DNA of 64,000 nt from CAIVND01 sp035532075 (lineage in GTDB: Bacteria > Actinomycetota > Acidimicrobiia > Acidimicrobiales > Bog-793): positions 1 to 64,000 of the forward strand of contig DATKRV010000028.1 in assembly GCA_035532075.1 (NCBI GenBank). Direction: 5' to 3'. The notes below the pieces were generated by a model that saw only the letters and a program-made list of their open reading frames with translations, did no database searches and was not told the DNA's origin. A program made the translations under genes and the position numbers. Of the stretch, positions 56,386 through 64,000 are shown piece by piece (the stretch's first letter is position 1; the number at the start of each line of letters is the position of its first letter).

Positions 56386-56985
56386 TCAGGCTCCGATCTC
56401 GCGGCGTCCCTCAAGCGCGCGCCCAAGTGTGAGTTCGTCCGCATATTCAAGGTCTCCACCGACCGGAAGTCCACTCGCAATGCGTGTGACGGTCAATCCC
56501 ATCGGTTTGAGAAGTCGCGCGAGGTACATCGCGGTGGTATCTCCCTCAAGGTTGGGGTTTGTGCACAAGATTACCTCCGCAACCCGCTCATCTTCGATAC
56601 GTGATAGGAGTTCTCGCACGCGCAACTTTTCAGGTCCAATGCCTTCGATCGGATTCAATGCTCCACCCAGAACGTGGTAACGCCCATTGAATTCATGTGT
56701 CCGCTCAACTGCGACGATGTCGCGCGGATCTTCGACGACGCAGATCTTCGTGGTGTCTCGCTGGTTGTCATCGCAGATCGAGCACTCATGCGACAGAGAA
56801 ACGTTGAAGCATCGTTCGCAAAGCGTCGTTCGCTCTTTGACCTCGATGATTGCTCCGGCGAGCCGAAGCGCATCTTCCTTTGCAACCTTGAGCAGGTAGA
56901 AAGCGATGCGCGCGGCGGATTTCGGCCCGATGCCGGGGAGTCGGCCAAGTTCATCGACGAGATCTTGGATGGGTCCATCAAACAG
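56386..56985 (-). CDS. recR: Recombination protein RecR, non-canonical start
   Basis: 199 residues, complete. The helix-hairpin-helix (DELGRLPGIGPKSAARIAFY), the C4 zinc finger (CERCFNVSLSHECSIC), the Toprim domain (ICVVEDPRDIVAVE, GGALNPIEGIGPEKL) and the C-terminal LGRALEGRREI are intact and in one frame. There is no ATG, GTG or TTG before residue about 110. CTG 56985 gives (M)FDGPIQDL, aligning with MFEGPVQDL of relatives; CTG 56991, nearer to AAAGGGGAAG, is the alternative. Confidence 0.9.
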   Translation of the reverse strand: MFDGPIQDLVDELGRLPGIGPKSAARIAFYLLKVAKEDALRLAGAIIEVKERTTLCERCFNVSLSHECSICDDNQRDTTKICVVEDPRDIVAVERTHEFNGRYHVLGGALNPIEGIGPEKLRVRELLSRIEDERVAEVILCTNPNLEGDTTAMYLARLLKPMGLTVTRIASGLPVGGDLEYADELTLGRALEGRREIGA

Positions 56986-57002
56986 TGCCAGCTTCTTCCC
57001 CT

Positions 57003-57353
57003 TTAGTGAGTCGGGTCGCGATCGTTTGATCCAAAAAGGCCCTCGAGCGCCTGTGCAACTGCTCCGCCCATGGCCTCGCTTCGCACCTTTTTGAGCTGAC
57101 TTGTCGCGTCGCGAATTGCTGCGAGGACGAGATCCTCGAGCAGTGAAAGATCGCCGGGATCGACGACCGAGGGATCGATGGTGATCCTGTCGAACGAGAA
57201 CTCACCCGAGACCTCGACGCGCACCTTTCCCTGCGCGGCGCTACCGGTCACCATCCGCTCGTTTGCCTGTTGCTCGGCGCGCGAGAGTTGATCTTGCAAC
57301 TGCGCCATTGCGTCAAGGAGACCGTCGCCCCCTTCATCCGGGGAGAGACTCAT
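57003..57353 (-). CDS. YbaB/EbfC nucleoid-associated protein
   Basis: 116 residues. AMAQLQDQLSRAEQQANE, VRVEVSGEFSFDRITIDP and the AIRDATSQLKKVRSEAMGG helix follow the family. It binds DNA as a dimer. It lies between dnaX (3 bp upstream) and recR, the usual dnaX-ybaB-recR order. Confidence 0.95.
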   Translation of the reverse strand: MSLSPDEGGDGLLDAMAQLQDQLSRAEQQANERMVTGSAAQGKVRVEVSGEFSFDRITIDPSVVDPGDLSLLEDLVLAAIRDATSQLKKVRSEAMGGAVAQALEGLFGSNDRDPTH

Positions 57354-57356
57354 CGT

Positions 57357-59276
57357 CTAGATCTCCTTTGCGCCCGGGAAGGCGGCGCGGAGCTGGTCTT
57401 CTGCCCAGGCGAAATTGGTGTTCGGCTTCTTTTCGGATTCGTGGTCCGCGAGGGGAAGGCCGAGATCATCGAGATCATCTTCATGCTCGGTTGTATCTGC
57501 ATTTCGTCCATCATCTGCCGTGTGCGATTGGAGACGAGGAGCCGACGTTGGAGCAGTTGATCTGATCGCCGGGGCGGGGGTGTGGGGTGCTCCGACGACC
57601 AGTCGGAGACTGAGCTTGGTGCCGAACTGCGTGGAAAGGGTGTCTTCGATATCGGATTTGAGGGGCTCTGCGTGGCGGATGTGCGCTTCGTTGGGAAGCC
57701 CGGCGATAATCGTCTGGTCCTCAATTGCCATGAACCGGGTTGCCTGGTAGATCGCACGTGCCTTTGGTCGAAGCGACGCAAGGACCTGGTCCTCCCAGAC
57801 GCGAACAAGTTCCTCGAAGGACGGCATCGGACGGCGGTGGGGGTCGCTCCCCTGAGCCTCGACGTCGATGGTCGTGGTGGAATCTAGCGGGTCGCCCGCT
57901 TTTGGCTCCTCGGTCATCGCGCTTTCGTCTTGGAGGTCACGTACGACGGGATCTGCCAACCTCTTTTCGCCACCTGCAGACCTCAGCAGGGCTCCGAGCG
58001 ATGGGCGCGGTCTTGAGGCCGCGAGCTCCATTGAAGCTGGATCTTGCGCAGCCGGTGTCGCTGGGGCAGTCGGCTCCGGTGTCCTTGGTGCGAGTGGGGC
58101 GGAGGTCGGTGTCGCCGACATAGCAGCGCCCTTTGGGCTCTGGGGAGCCCCGACAAGCTGTCGTTCGATCCGTTCGATGCGTTCAACGAGCGCCTCGGGA
58201 GTCGTCTCCGCCCCTGGATGCGTGCACCGGATCATTGCGACCTCAAGGGTGATTCGTGGTTCAGGAGCGTCGCGCATTGCGACTATGGCGGCGCCGACAA
58301 GCTCCATCGCCCGGACACACCGCGCGGTTCCGAGTGAGAGTACCTGATCGCGTTCGAAATCAGAGAGCGGTATTGCGGTATTTGCGTGGTACTGCGCGAG
58401 AAAACCTGCGCGCAGACGCTCGATGACATCGACTCCGAGTTGTTGAGGATCATGACCCGCATCCACCGCGCAGTTGATTGCAATCAAGAGGGCAGCAGTA
58501 TCGCTCTCACGCATCGCGCCGATGATCTCGTTGATGACATCGGTGCTGTCTTCGATGACTCCCGATGCCGCAACTTGATCGAGCATGCTGAGTGCGTCGC
58601 GCGCCGAGCCGCGCGCGCGTCGGACCGCGGTATCGAGAGCTCCTTCGGGAAGTTCGAGCCCGGCATCTCGTGCGATATCGGCAAGGAGGGCATCAAGCGT
58701 TGTCTCATTTATGAGATGAAACTCAAAGTGTTGGGTGCGGCTACGGATAGTGGGAAGGACCTTCTGGGGATCGGTCGTCGCGAGGACAAAAACGACATGC
58801 TCGGGGGGCTCTTCGAGCGTCTTGAGGAGCGCATTTGAAGCCTGTGCTGAAAGCATGTGGACTTCGTCGACGATGTAGACCTTCCAGCGACCCGGGGTCG
58901 CGAGGGTCGATCGTGCCACCAAATCTCGCATTGCATCTACGCCGTTGTTCGAGGCCGCGTCGAGCTCGTGAACGTCGAACGAGGAGCCAGCGGTGATGGA
59001 GCGGCATGAGGCGCAGATTCCGCAGGGTTCGCCCTCTTGTGGAGATTCACAGTCAAGCGCCTTGGCGAGGATTCGAGCGGTGGAGGTCTTGCCGGTGCCA
59101 CGTGGACCGCTGAATAGATACGCGTGAGCAACGCGGCCATCTCGAACCGCATTGCGCAACGCGAGCGCGACATGCTCTTGTCCTCGGACCTCGTGGAATC
59201 GCTGCGGACGATAGCGCCGATAGAGGGATTGATACGGTAAATCTGCCTCGGGAGATGTTGGAACATTCTTGGCCAC
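57357..59276 (-). CDS. dnaX: DNA polymerase III subunits gamma/tau
   Basis: 639 residues from GTG 59276. AAA+ clamp-loader ATPase: Walker A FSGPRGTGKTSTARI, the zinc module GEPCGICASCRSI, Walker B VYIVDEVHMLS and sensor 1 VLATTDPQK. A low-complexity Pro/Ala stretch leads to the tau C-terminus. The frame is open up to 59411, but that part overlaps the SRP RNA and lacks similarity, so GTG 59276 is preferred. Confidence 0.95.
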   Translation of the reverse strand: MAKNVPTSPEADLPYQSLYRRYRPQRFHEVRGQEHVALALRNAVRDGRVAHAYLFSGPRGTGKTSTARILAKALDCESPQEGEPCGICASCRSITAGSSFDVHELDAASNNGVDAMRDLVARSTLATPGRWKVYIVDEVHMLSAQASNALLKTLEEPPEHVVFVLATTDPQKVLPTIRSRTQHFEFHLINETTLDALLADIARDAGLELPEGALDTAVRRARGSARDALSMLDQVAASGVIEDSTDVINEIIGAMRESDTAALLIAINCAVDAGHDPQQLGVDVIERLRAGFLAQYHANTAIPLSDFERDQVLSLGTARCVRAMELVGAAIVAMRDAPEPRITLEVAMIRCTHPGAETTPEALVERIERIERQLVGAPQSPKGAAMSATPTSAPLAPRTPEPTAPATPAAQDPASMELAASRPRPSLGALLRSAGGEKRLADPVVRDLQDESAMTEEPKAGDPLDSTTTIDVEAQGSDPHRRPMPSFEELVRVWEDQVLASLRPKARAIYQATRFMAIEDQTIIAGLPNEAHIRHAEPLKSDIEDTLSTQFGTKLSLRLVVGAPHTPAPAIRSTAPTSAPRLQSHTADDGRNADTTEHEDDLDDLGLPLADHESEKKPNTNFAWAEDQLRAAFPGAKEI

Positions 59277-59368
59277 GTCCTCGAGCCTAATGGCCGAGAG
59301 CGTCACGAGAGAATGGACAGATCCGGACCGTTCCATCAGGAGAACAGTCGATATCGCCGGGAGAGAAC

Positions 59369-59506
59369 GTCCTCCCCTGCGTGTGCAACGGCCAGGTCCC
59401 CTGCGGCACACTCAATGTTCCGCTGAGAGCTGCTGCCTTCCGACCCTGACTCGGTTCACGGGATTGCGTTGCGCAGAACCCGGCCGCTGCACACGCGGGT
59501 GAGGAC
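59369..59506 (-). ncRNA. ffs: Small SRP RNA (4.5S type)
   Basis: On the minus strand the Ffh-binding apical part reads GTCAGGGTCGGAAGGCAGCAGC, close to the conserved GGUC(C)GGAAGGnAGCAGC. The long flanking arms pair: GCGTGTGCAGCGGCC... with ...GGCCGTTGCACACGC, and outside these GTCCTC (59501-59506) with GAGGAC (59369-59374). The ends are placed by pairing and may be shorter. Its location just upstream of dnaX is frequent in bacteria. Confidence 0.88.
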
Positions 59507-59534
59507 CATTACAGGGTAGCGTCTATTGCTCCGA

Positions 59535-59622
59535 GGATGAGTGCGAGAGCGGCCGAATCGGCACGATTGGAAATCGTGTGAGGGGAAACCCTCCGTGGGT
59601 TCAAATCCCACCTCATCCGCCA
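59535..59622 (+). tRNA. tRNA-Ser (anticodon GGA)
   Basis: Acceptor GGATGAG pairs with CTCATCC; anticodon stem CACGA/TCGTG around TTGGAAA gives GGA. The long variable arm (GAGGGGAAACCCTC) and encoded CCA (59620-59622) are present. The final 12 bases are tandemly repeated right after it. Confidence 0.95.
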
Positions 59623-59632
59623 CCTCATCCGC
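59608..59632 (+). repeat. Tandem duplication of the tRNA-Ser 3' end
   Basis: CCACCTCATCCG occurs twice in direct succession (59608-59619, 59620-59631). The first copy is the tRNA T-stem/acceptor 3' strand. This resembles an attachment-site scar left by an integrated and lost element. Confidence 0.6.
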
Positions 59633-60912
59633 AAGTGGTCGTTCCGCGAACGCGATGAAGCAATATCGGGGTGCCGGTGTCTGACTCATCGGTGCTGATG
59701 GCCCAACACACGTTCGACCCCCCACCAGCCACTACTGAGGGCTCCGAACGCCGATTGTCCATCGGTGGTCGGTCTGGCGGGGAAATCTCGGGTGGGCGTG
59801 TTACGCCGTTGCCTCCCCCAACGACAGGGCCGTTCGAGTGAGGAGGTGGGCCACAACGTTGGCGGAACGGCGCCCGAACACCTCCTCGGGACAGCCGCCA
59901 GCCTCGAGGCGTAACACCGACAATGGCACGATGCCCCAAATAGCGACCACCTCCGGTTGCGACGCGGACCGCTGTCAGGTAATCGGGAAAACGCCCATTC
60001 GAAGGGCGCTCTTCCCGGGAACCCACTCGATGCGGTCGGGCAAGATCCGTACCCGGCCTATGAACTCGCTCGCGTCACGCACTCACTGCCCAATGTTCGT
60101 TCCGTGCCCCCGTGCTTCCCACGCCAGAACCTGACCGGTCATCTCCGGTTGGGACGGATCGGATGGTACCTGCTGATATTTGCGTCGGCACGCGATGTAG
60201 AGCTTCCCTAGCCCGAGGACGAATAACGCGCCGGTCCAGCTGGCTTTCAAGATCAAGCTCGCTCCGCTATAGACAACGACGATGAGAAAGAAGACGGTCT
60301 GACGCCTCTGTCGCCTGTCGCGCTGCTACGCGCTTTCAATGCCGAGGCTGCTTTTTTTAAAAGTTCCGTACCTCGCGCATTGATCCCTGGTCGATCTGAC
60401 ATCATGCCCAAGAGTCAGGCTGGTTTCTAGAGACAGATCTCTCGATCTGAGCAACCGGGTCGTCGGGCGAACTCGGTCAACCGGGAGATCCGATCAGGCG
60501 GATCGGGTGCTGGTCAACGTGGCATCGGGCCCGGTGGTAAGCGAGCAAACAGTTTCGGTCGCGGGACTGGCATTGACGCAGACGTGCTCTGCCTGGCCGG
60601 TGAGTTGCCCCTTTGACGAGCCCGGCACAATTTGCGCAATTGAGTTCTTTCAACGTCGAATTGTGTCGTCCTATCGGGCTGCTTGGCGCGATGGAGAGAT
60701 TCGTCACGAGCAGTGCAGACATTGGGTTTTCGCTGTATCTCGCGTCTCTCTGTTCTTGTGCGCTGCCATGGTGCGCGTTCTTCCCATGATCGTGACATCA
60801 GCTGACCTAGAGTGATGCTCCCGACGGAAACAGATGTCTTGGATGTGTTGAACCCGGGTCGATCGCGCAGTTCTCGTGTTGGGCTGCCAGCACACCTGAG
60901 AGGGGAGCGCCC
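59633..60912. other. 1.3-kb gap between tRNA-Ser and tadA
   Basis: Frames are short and of random character on both strands. A T7 run at about 60353 follows GC-rich sequence and could be a weak terminator. The stretch may be relic DNA tied to the tRNA-Ser scar. Confidence 0.4.
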
Positions 60913-61392
60913 GTGCAGTGGACCGATGAACAATTGATGCTCCTTGCGATCGAGCAGGCCACGCTTGCCATGGACCAAGGAGAGGTTCCCGTCGGGGCGG
61001 TCGTCTGTTTCGATGACGAGGTGATCGCCAGGGCATACAACGGCCGCGAGAGGCAAAAAAATCCCGTCGCGCATGCAGAGATCCTTGCCCTGGGCGGGGC
61101 CGCAGGTCGACTTGGCAACTGGAGGCTCGAAGGTTCCACGCTGGTCGTGACGCTTGAGCCCTGCTCGATGTGCGCAGGAGCGCTCGTCAACGCCCGCGTT
61201 GACCGCGTGGTGTTTGGGGCATCTGATCCAAAGGCGGGAGCGTGTGGAACGCTCTACAACCTTTGCAGCGATCCGCGGCTCAACCATGAAGTCAGTGTTA
61301 CCTCCGGTGTTCTCGCGAAAGAGTGTGGTGAACTTCTCCAATCGTTCTTTTCTCAGCGCCGAGTCAACAACGTGGTGGGGCAGAACAACTAG
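60913..61392 (+). CDS. tadA: tRNA adenosine(34) deaminase
   Basis: 159-residue cytidine/deoxycytidylate-deaminase fold enzyme that makes inosine at the wobble position of tRNA-Arg(ACG). The zinc site is complete: HAE in PVAHAEILAL (His, catalytic Glu) and PCSMCAGAL (two Cys). GVPVGAVV-like EVPVGAVV strand and the C-terminal FFSQRR are typical. Start GTG 60913 with GAGGGGAG upstream. Confidence 0.95.
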   Translation: MQWTDEQLMLLAIEQATLAMDQGEVPVGAVVCFDDEVIARAYNGRERQKNPVAHAEILALGGAAGRLGNWRLEGSTLVVTLEPCSMCAGALVNARVDRVVFGASDPKAGACGTLYNLCSDPRLNHEVSVTSGVLAKECGELLQSFFSQRRVNNVVGQNN

Positions 61393-61435
61393 GTGCGCGA
61401 AATCGCGTGAGTTATCGTCCACTAGCCTCGTGAGC

Positions 61436-61522
61436 GGATGAGTGCGAGAGTGGACGAATCGGACGGTCTCGAAAACCGTTGAGGTCGCAAGGCTTCCGTG
61501 GGTTCGAATCCCACCTCATCCG
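61436..61522 (+). tRNA. tRNA-Ser (anticodon CGA)
   Basis: Same acceptor GGATGAG/CTCATCC as the other tRNA-Ser; anticodon stem ACGGT/ACCGT around CTCGAAA gives CGA. Long variable arm present. CCA is not encoded (CCG follows). Its 3' end overlaps the stop of the convergent metallo-beta-lactamase-fold gene. Confidence 0.95.
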
Positions 61523-62481
61523 CCGATTCGGTCTTTTGTTTCGATCCATCGTCGCAACCCGGCAGCATTTGAGTGAATGCCATTTAGCGTCTCGATCCTC
61601 GTGCGCTGTTCTGGATCGACATCGTCGTTTTCCTGGGCGAACTCAGCTGTCAACGCCTCTGCAATGTCCATGCCGCCGTGGTAGGCATTTTCTGCAACGC
61701 CGACCCATTCACGGAGTCGCATCTCTGCCTCTTGGAGAAGGTCATTGGGATCAAGCGGGATGAGTCCGTAATGGGTGAGTGCGATCCCCGCAGGACGCAG
61801 CGCGGAGAATCTTCTCATTGAGGCGATTGCCTTCGTAAAGTCAAAGTCCGCTGGAGGTGTCGCCGGTCTGAGTACCCCTCCGTCAGGGAGTTGGACTCCG
61901 AGTGCATCGCCAGCAAAGAGCAGTCCGCTCGTCTCGTCGAGAAAGGCAAGGTGATGTTTTGCGTGTCCGGGCGAGTCGATCGCGCGCACAGCTCGATTGC
62001 CGACATCGACGATGTCGTCATCGAACAGAACAACGATTCGTTCTGCGTCGGTCGGGTCGAGTCGGCCATAGAGGCTGTCGAGAAGATCGCCATAGACACG
62101 CGACGCGCTATCGATGAGGCGCGATGGGTCGACGAGGTGACGCGCTCCGAGCTCATGGACGTAGACCGTGGCGTTTGGAAAAAGTCGGGCAATGTCCCCG
62201 ACTCCTCCAGCGTGGTCCAGGTGGATGTGAGTGACCGCAACTCCGGCGAGGCTTTCGTGGTCGACGCCAATCTGAGCAAGCGCGCGCGACAATGTTGCGA
62301 CAGATGACTGTGAGCCAGTTTCGATAAGGAGTGGTCGCGAGCCGGTGACGAGATACCCGGCCGTGGCCTTTTCCCACCCACCAAGCAGCGTATCGATCTC
62401 GAGCACCCCTGGCGCGATCTCGTTGACAAGTGCTTCGTCACTCTCGTTCTGTGTCTCCATCGATTCACCGGGAGGCGTCAT
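61516..62481 (-). CDS. Metallo-beta-lactamase-fold hydrolase
   Basis: 321 residues from ATG 62481. The zinc-binding motif HIHLDHAGG, further ligands in DSPGHAKHH and GDAL, and a C-terminal His in LTHYG are present. The substrate is unknown. The last codons and the TGA lie inside the acceptor stem of tRNA-Ser(CGA). The frame extends upstream into the pyrE coding region; ATG 62481, 7 bp after that gene, is preferred. Confidence 0.88.
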   Translation of the reverse strand: MTPPGESMETQNESDEALVNEIAPGVLEIDTLLGGWEKATAGYLVTGSRPLLIETGSQSSVATLSRALAQIGVDHESLAGVAVTHIHLDHAGGVGDIARLFPNATVYVHELGARHLVDPSRLIDSASRVYGDLLDSLYGRLDPTDAERIVVLFDDDIVDVGNRAVRAIDSPGHAKHHLAFLDETSGLLFAGDALGVQLPDGGVLRPATPPADFDFTKAIASMRRFSALRPAGIALTHYGLIPLDPNDLLQEAEMRLREWVGVAENAYHGGMDIAEALTAEFAQENDDVDPEQRTRIETLNGIHSNAAGLRRWIETKDRIGG

Positions 62482-62488
62482 CGATGGA

Positions 62489-63070
62489 TCACGCGATCGG
62501 TTCGATATTGAGGTCGCGGTATGTGAAGAGCGCGAAGTAGGGAACCGAGCGCTTTGCAAACTCTTCTGTCGCCCGATCGCCGCGATCGAGAAGGGTGCAG
62601 GCCGCGATGACCTCTGCGCCAGTACGTTCCAGGACATCTATCGCCTCAAGAACAGAGCGCCCGGTTGAGACGGTGTCTTCGAAGGCCACAACACGAGTAC
62701 CAGCGCCGACCTCTGCGCCTTCGATCCGGCGCTTGGATCCGTGGTCCTTCTCTGCTTTTCGAACCGAGAACCAGTTTGTCTTCGTGATGAGGGCGACGGC
62801 GTGGGCGACTGGATCTGCGCCCATTGTCATTCCACCGATCGCAGAGAAATCGATCGTTGCAATCTCGAGTGCCTTGATCACGCCGCGTGCTGCGAGCTCG
62901 AGGTCTTTACCGCGCGAGACGGCGCGACGCATGTCGACATAGTCATGGCTGAGTCCGCCGGAAGAGAGACGGAAGGGCTCGACCCTGTGGGAGTACCCGC
63001 GCTCTTCGATCACGTTGAGCAAATCGGTACGAAGCGGTTCGGTCAGTTCGATCTGGAGACGGCTGGTCAT
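62489..63070 (-). CDS. pyrE: Orotate phosphoribosyltransferase
   Basis: 193 residues from ATG 63070 (MTSRLQIEL). The PRPP-binding loop VVAFEDTVSTGRSVLEAI, the FSAIGGMTMGADPVAHAVA segment and KTNWFSVRKAEKDHG are OPRT features; the residue pattern is of the actinobacterial type. The frame opens earlier (63178) without similarity. Co-transcribed with the hydrolase. Confidence 0.92.
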   Translation of the reverse strand: MTSRLQIELTEPLRTDLLNVIEERGYSHRVEPFRLSSGGLSHDYVDMRRAVSRGKDLELAARGVIKALEIATIDFSAIGGMTMGADPVAHAVALITKTNWFSVRKAEKDHGSKRRIEGAEVGAGTRVVAFEDTVSTGRSVLEAIDVLERTGAEVIAACTLLDRGDRATEEFAKRSVPYFALFTYRDLNIEPIA

Positions 63071-63409
63071 ATGTGGCAACTGTAGGGCGCAACGCGAGGT
63101 GATGAAAGACCGACCGTAGTCTGATCCTCTGCAGACAGAGACCGAGCCGTTCGTTGGTAGCGGGCGTCGAACCGACAACTCTCACCCGGCAACATGATGT
63201 CGAGCAAGGTGACGCCTTGCTCAAGAGTGGTCGCGATCTTGAATACCTTTCGAACCTCACTCGCAATCGAGACCGTAACTCTCTCGCGCTGGTGACTGAG
63301 GTTGGGCGCGAGAATATACGATCCATCGCTCTTGACAGCGAGGAACTCTGCCCATGTCGCACGGTTTTGTTGATCCGCCTTTCCCGTCTCTTGTACTCTT
63401 GCCCGAGCG
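63071..63409. other. Divergent region between pyrE and the VIT1-family gene
   Basis: No gene supported. TTGTTG near 63367 and TACTCT near 63394 could be the -35/-10 of the right-hand gene and would give a very short leader. Confidence 0.35.
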
Positions 63410-64000
63410 ATGGGGGTGATTTCGACCTCATCGATGAATGCTCGGACGATGGAGAGCGCCCTGGAGCGTGATATTTGGGAGAGGTCCAGAGAGATTTCGA
63501 GCGAGCGTTACAGCGAAGCTCAACGTCTGGTCTCTCGTCGCTGGTCTTTCAAGTTCGGCGCTAGCGTTGCAATGATGGCAGCGAACAGAGTTTCGAGGTA
63601 CATCCAATCGCAGCTCGGTCTTGGGAGATCTGAGGCCGAAGTGCTCCATGGGGGATTGAGGACGCATCGTGATGTGCGGAATGGGTCGCTTCGCGCGGCG
63701 ATCTTTGGCTTCAATGACGGTCTGGTCTCTAACGTCTCGCTCGTGCTCGGCACCCTTGGGGCGCATCCTGGAGGAGGGGTCATCCGCCTTGCCGGCCTTG
63801 CTGGCCTCTTTGGTGGTTCATTTTCAATGGCTGCAGGTGAGTACATCTCCATGAGTGGCCAGCGCGAGGTCTTCGAAAGAGAGCTCTCGATGGAGCGCGA
63901 TGAGCTGAAGAATCAGCCAGAGGCTGAGTTTCTCGAACTTGAAGCGATTTATGTCGATCGGGGAATTTCGGCTGAAGTTGCACACCAGCTGGTACACGAA
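63410..64000 (+). CDS. VIT1/CCC1-family transporter, 3' part outside window
   Basis: Open from ATG 63410 (or 63434, 63449) to the window end without a stop. After an N-terminal helical stretch of about 85 residues comes the VIT1 pattern: HRDVRNGSLRAAIFGFNDG, LVSNVSLVLGTLGAH, GGSFSMAAGEYISMSGQREV and the cytoplasmic metal-binding helix with many Glu (ERELSMERDEL, EAEFLELEAIY). Family members carry iron or manganese across membranes. Confidence 0.88.
   Translation, partial: MGVISTSSMNARTMESALERDIWERSREISSERYSEAQRLVSRRWSFKFGASVAMMAANRVSRYIQSQLGLGRSEAEVLHGGLRTHRDVRNGSLRAAIFGFNDGLVSNVSLVLGTLGAHPGGGVIRLAGLAGLFGGSFSMAAGEYISMSGQREVFERELSMERDELKNQPEAEFLELEAIYVDRGISAEVAHQLVHE

Noticed and set aside
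59277..59411. N-terminal extension of dnaX
   Set aside because: It has no DnaX similarity and overlaps the 3' part of the SRP RNA.
1..64000. CRISPR arrays, rRNA genes and known riboswitches
   Set aside because: No regularly spaced repeat-spacer array, rRNA segment or recognisable riboswitch core was found by eye.

Overview
The window looks like a chromosome segment of an actinobacterium, possibly of the Acidimicrobiia type. The pointers are a dnaK-grpE-dnaJ-hspR-clpB heat-shock operon with an HspR-type operator, a PASTA-kinase/PbpA/PP2C/FHA cell-wall signalling cluster with crgA, a bifunctional-type dcd, and acyl-CoA carboxylase beta with an epsilon-like subunit. The base composition is moderately GC-rich. 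The genus cannot be settled from sequence reading alone.

Layout. (1) 1-4608: the end of a mobile element carrying a MobF relaxase-helicase, abutting the 3' end of tRNA-Gly(CCC). (2) 4.7-7.1 kb: dcd, then convergent amt-glnK. (3) 7.4-14.1 kb: heat-shock operon. (4) 14.2-22.2 kb: a tightly overlapping purine operon purA-D-B-C-S-Q-L. (5) 22.4-31 kb: a DUF1003 protein, an IS256 remnant, a hairpin holding a perfect DnaA box, crgA, an amidotransferase, then pknB, pbpA, pstP, fhaB and fhaA on the minus strand, ending at tRNA-Leu(CAG). (6) 31.2-39.7 kb: a lower-GC accessory island 3' of tRNA-Leu. It holds a DDE transposase and a tyrosine-recombinase-like protein with overlapping stop and start codons, two small HTH-like proteins, and a restriction-modification locus of McrC-like, McrB-like, an unknown protein, an SPPY-type DNA methyltransferase and a controller-type HTH protein. 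(7) 39.7-54.5 kb: patchy accessory DNA. It holds AraC/VOC, ArsR/SRPBCC and GntR/ABC modules, a CHASE-GGDEF-EAL gene with an in-frame stop, PPOX and RidA proteins, two relics of the same kind of integrase, and a membrane-protein gene broken at a 14-bp tandem repeat. (8) 54.5-64 kb: core genes again: accE/accD, recR-ybaB-dnaX, SRP RNA, two tRNA-Ser, tadA, a metallo-beta-lactamase-fold protein, pyrE and a partial VIT1-family gene.

How it fits together. HspR should close a negative loop on the dnaK operon. The Ser/Thr kinase, phosphatase, transpeptidase and FHA readers form one signalling unit for wall growth, although RodA and PknA, usual in related clusters, are absent here. The most interesting system is the island R-M locus. 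A methyltransferase is linked to an McrB/McrC-like GTPase-nuclease pair, the arrangement known from LlaJI, but the McrB-like subunit has little room for a DNA-reading domain and an unrecognised 230-residue protein is encoded between it and the methyltransferase.
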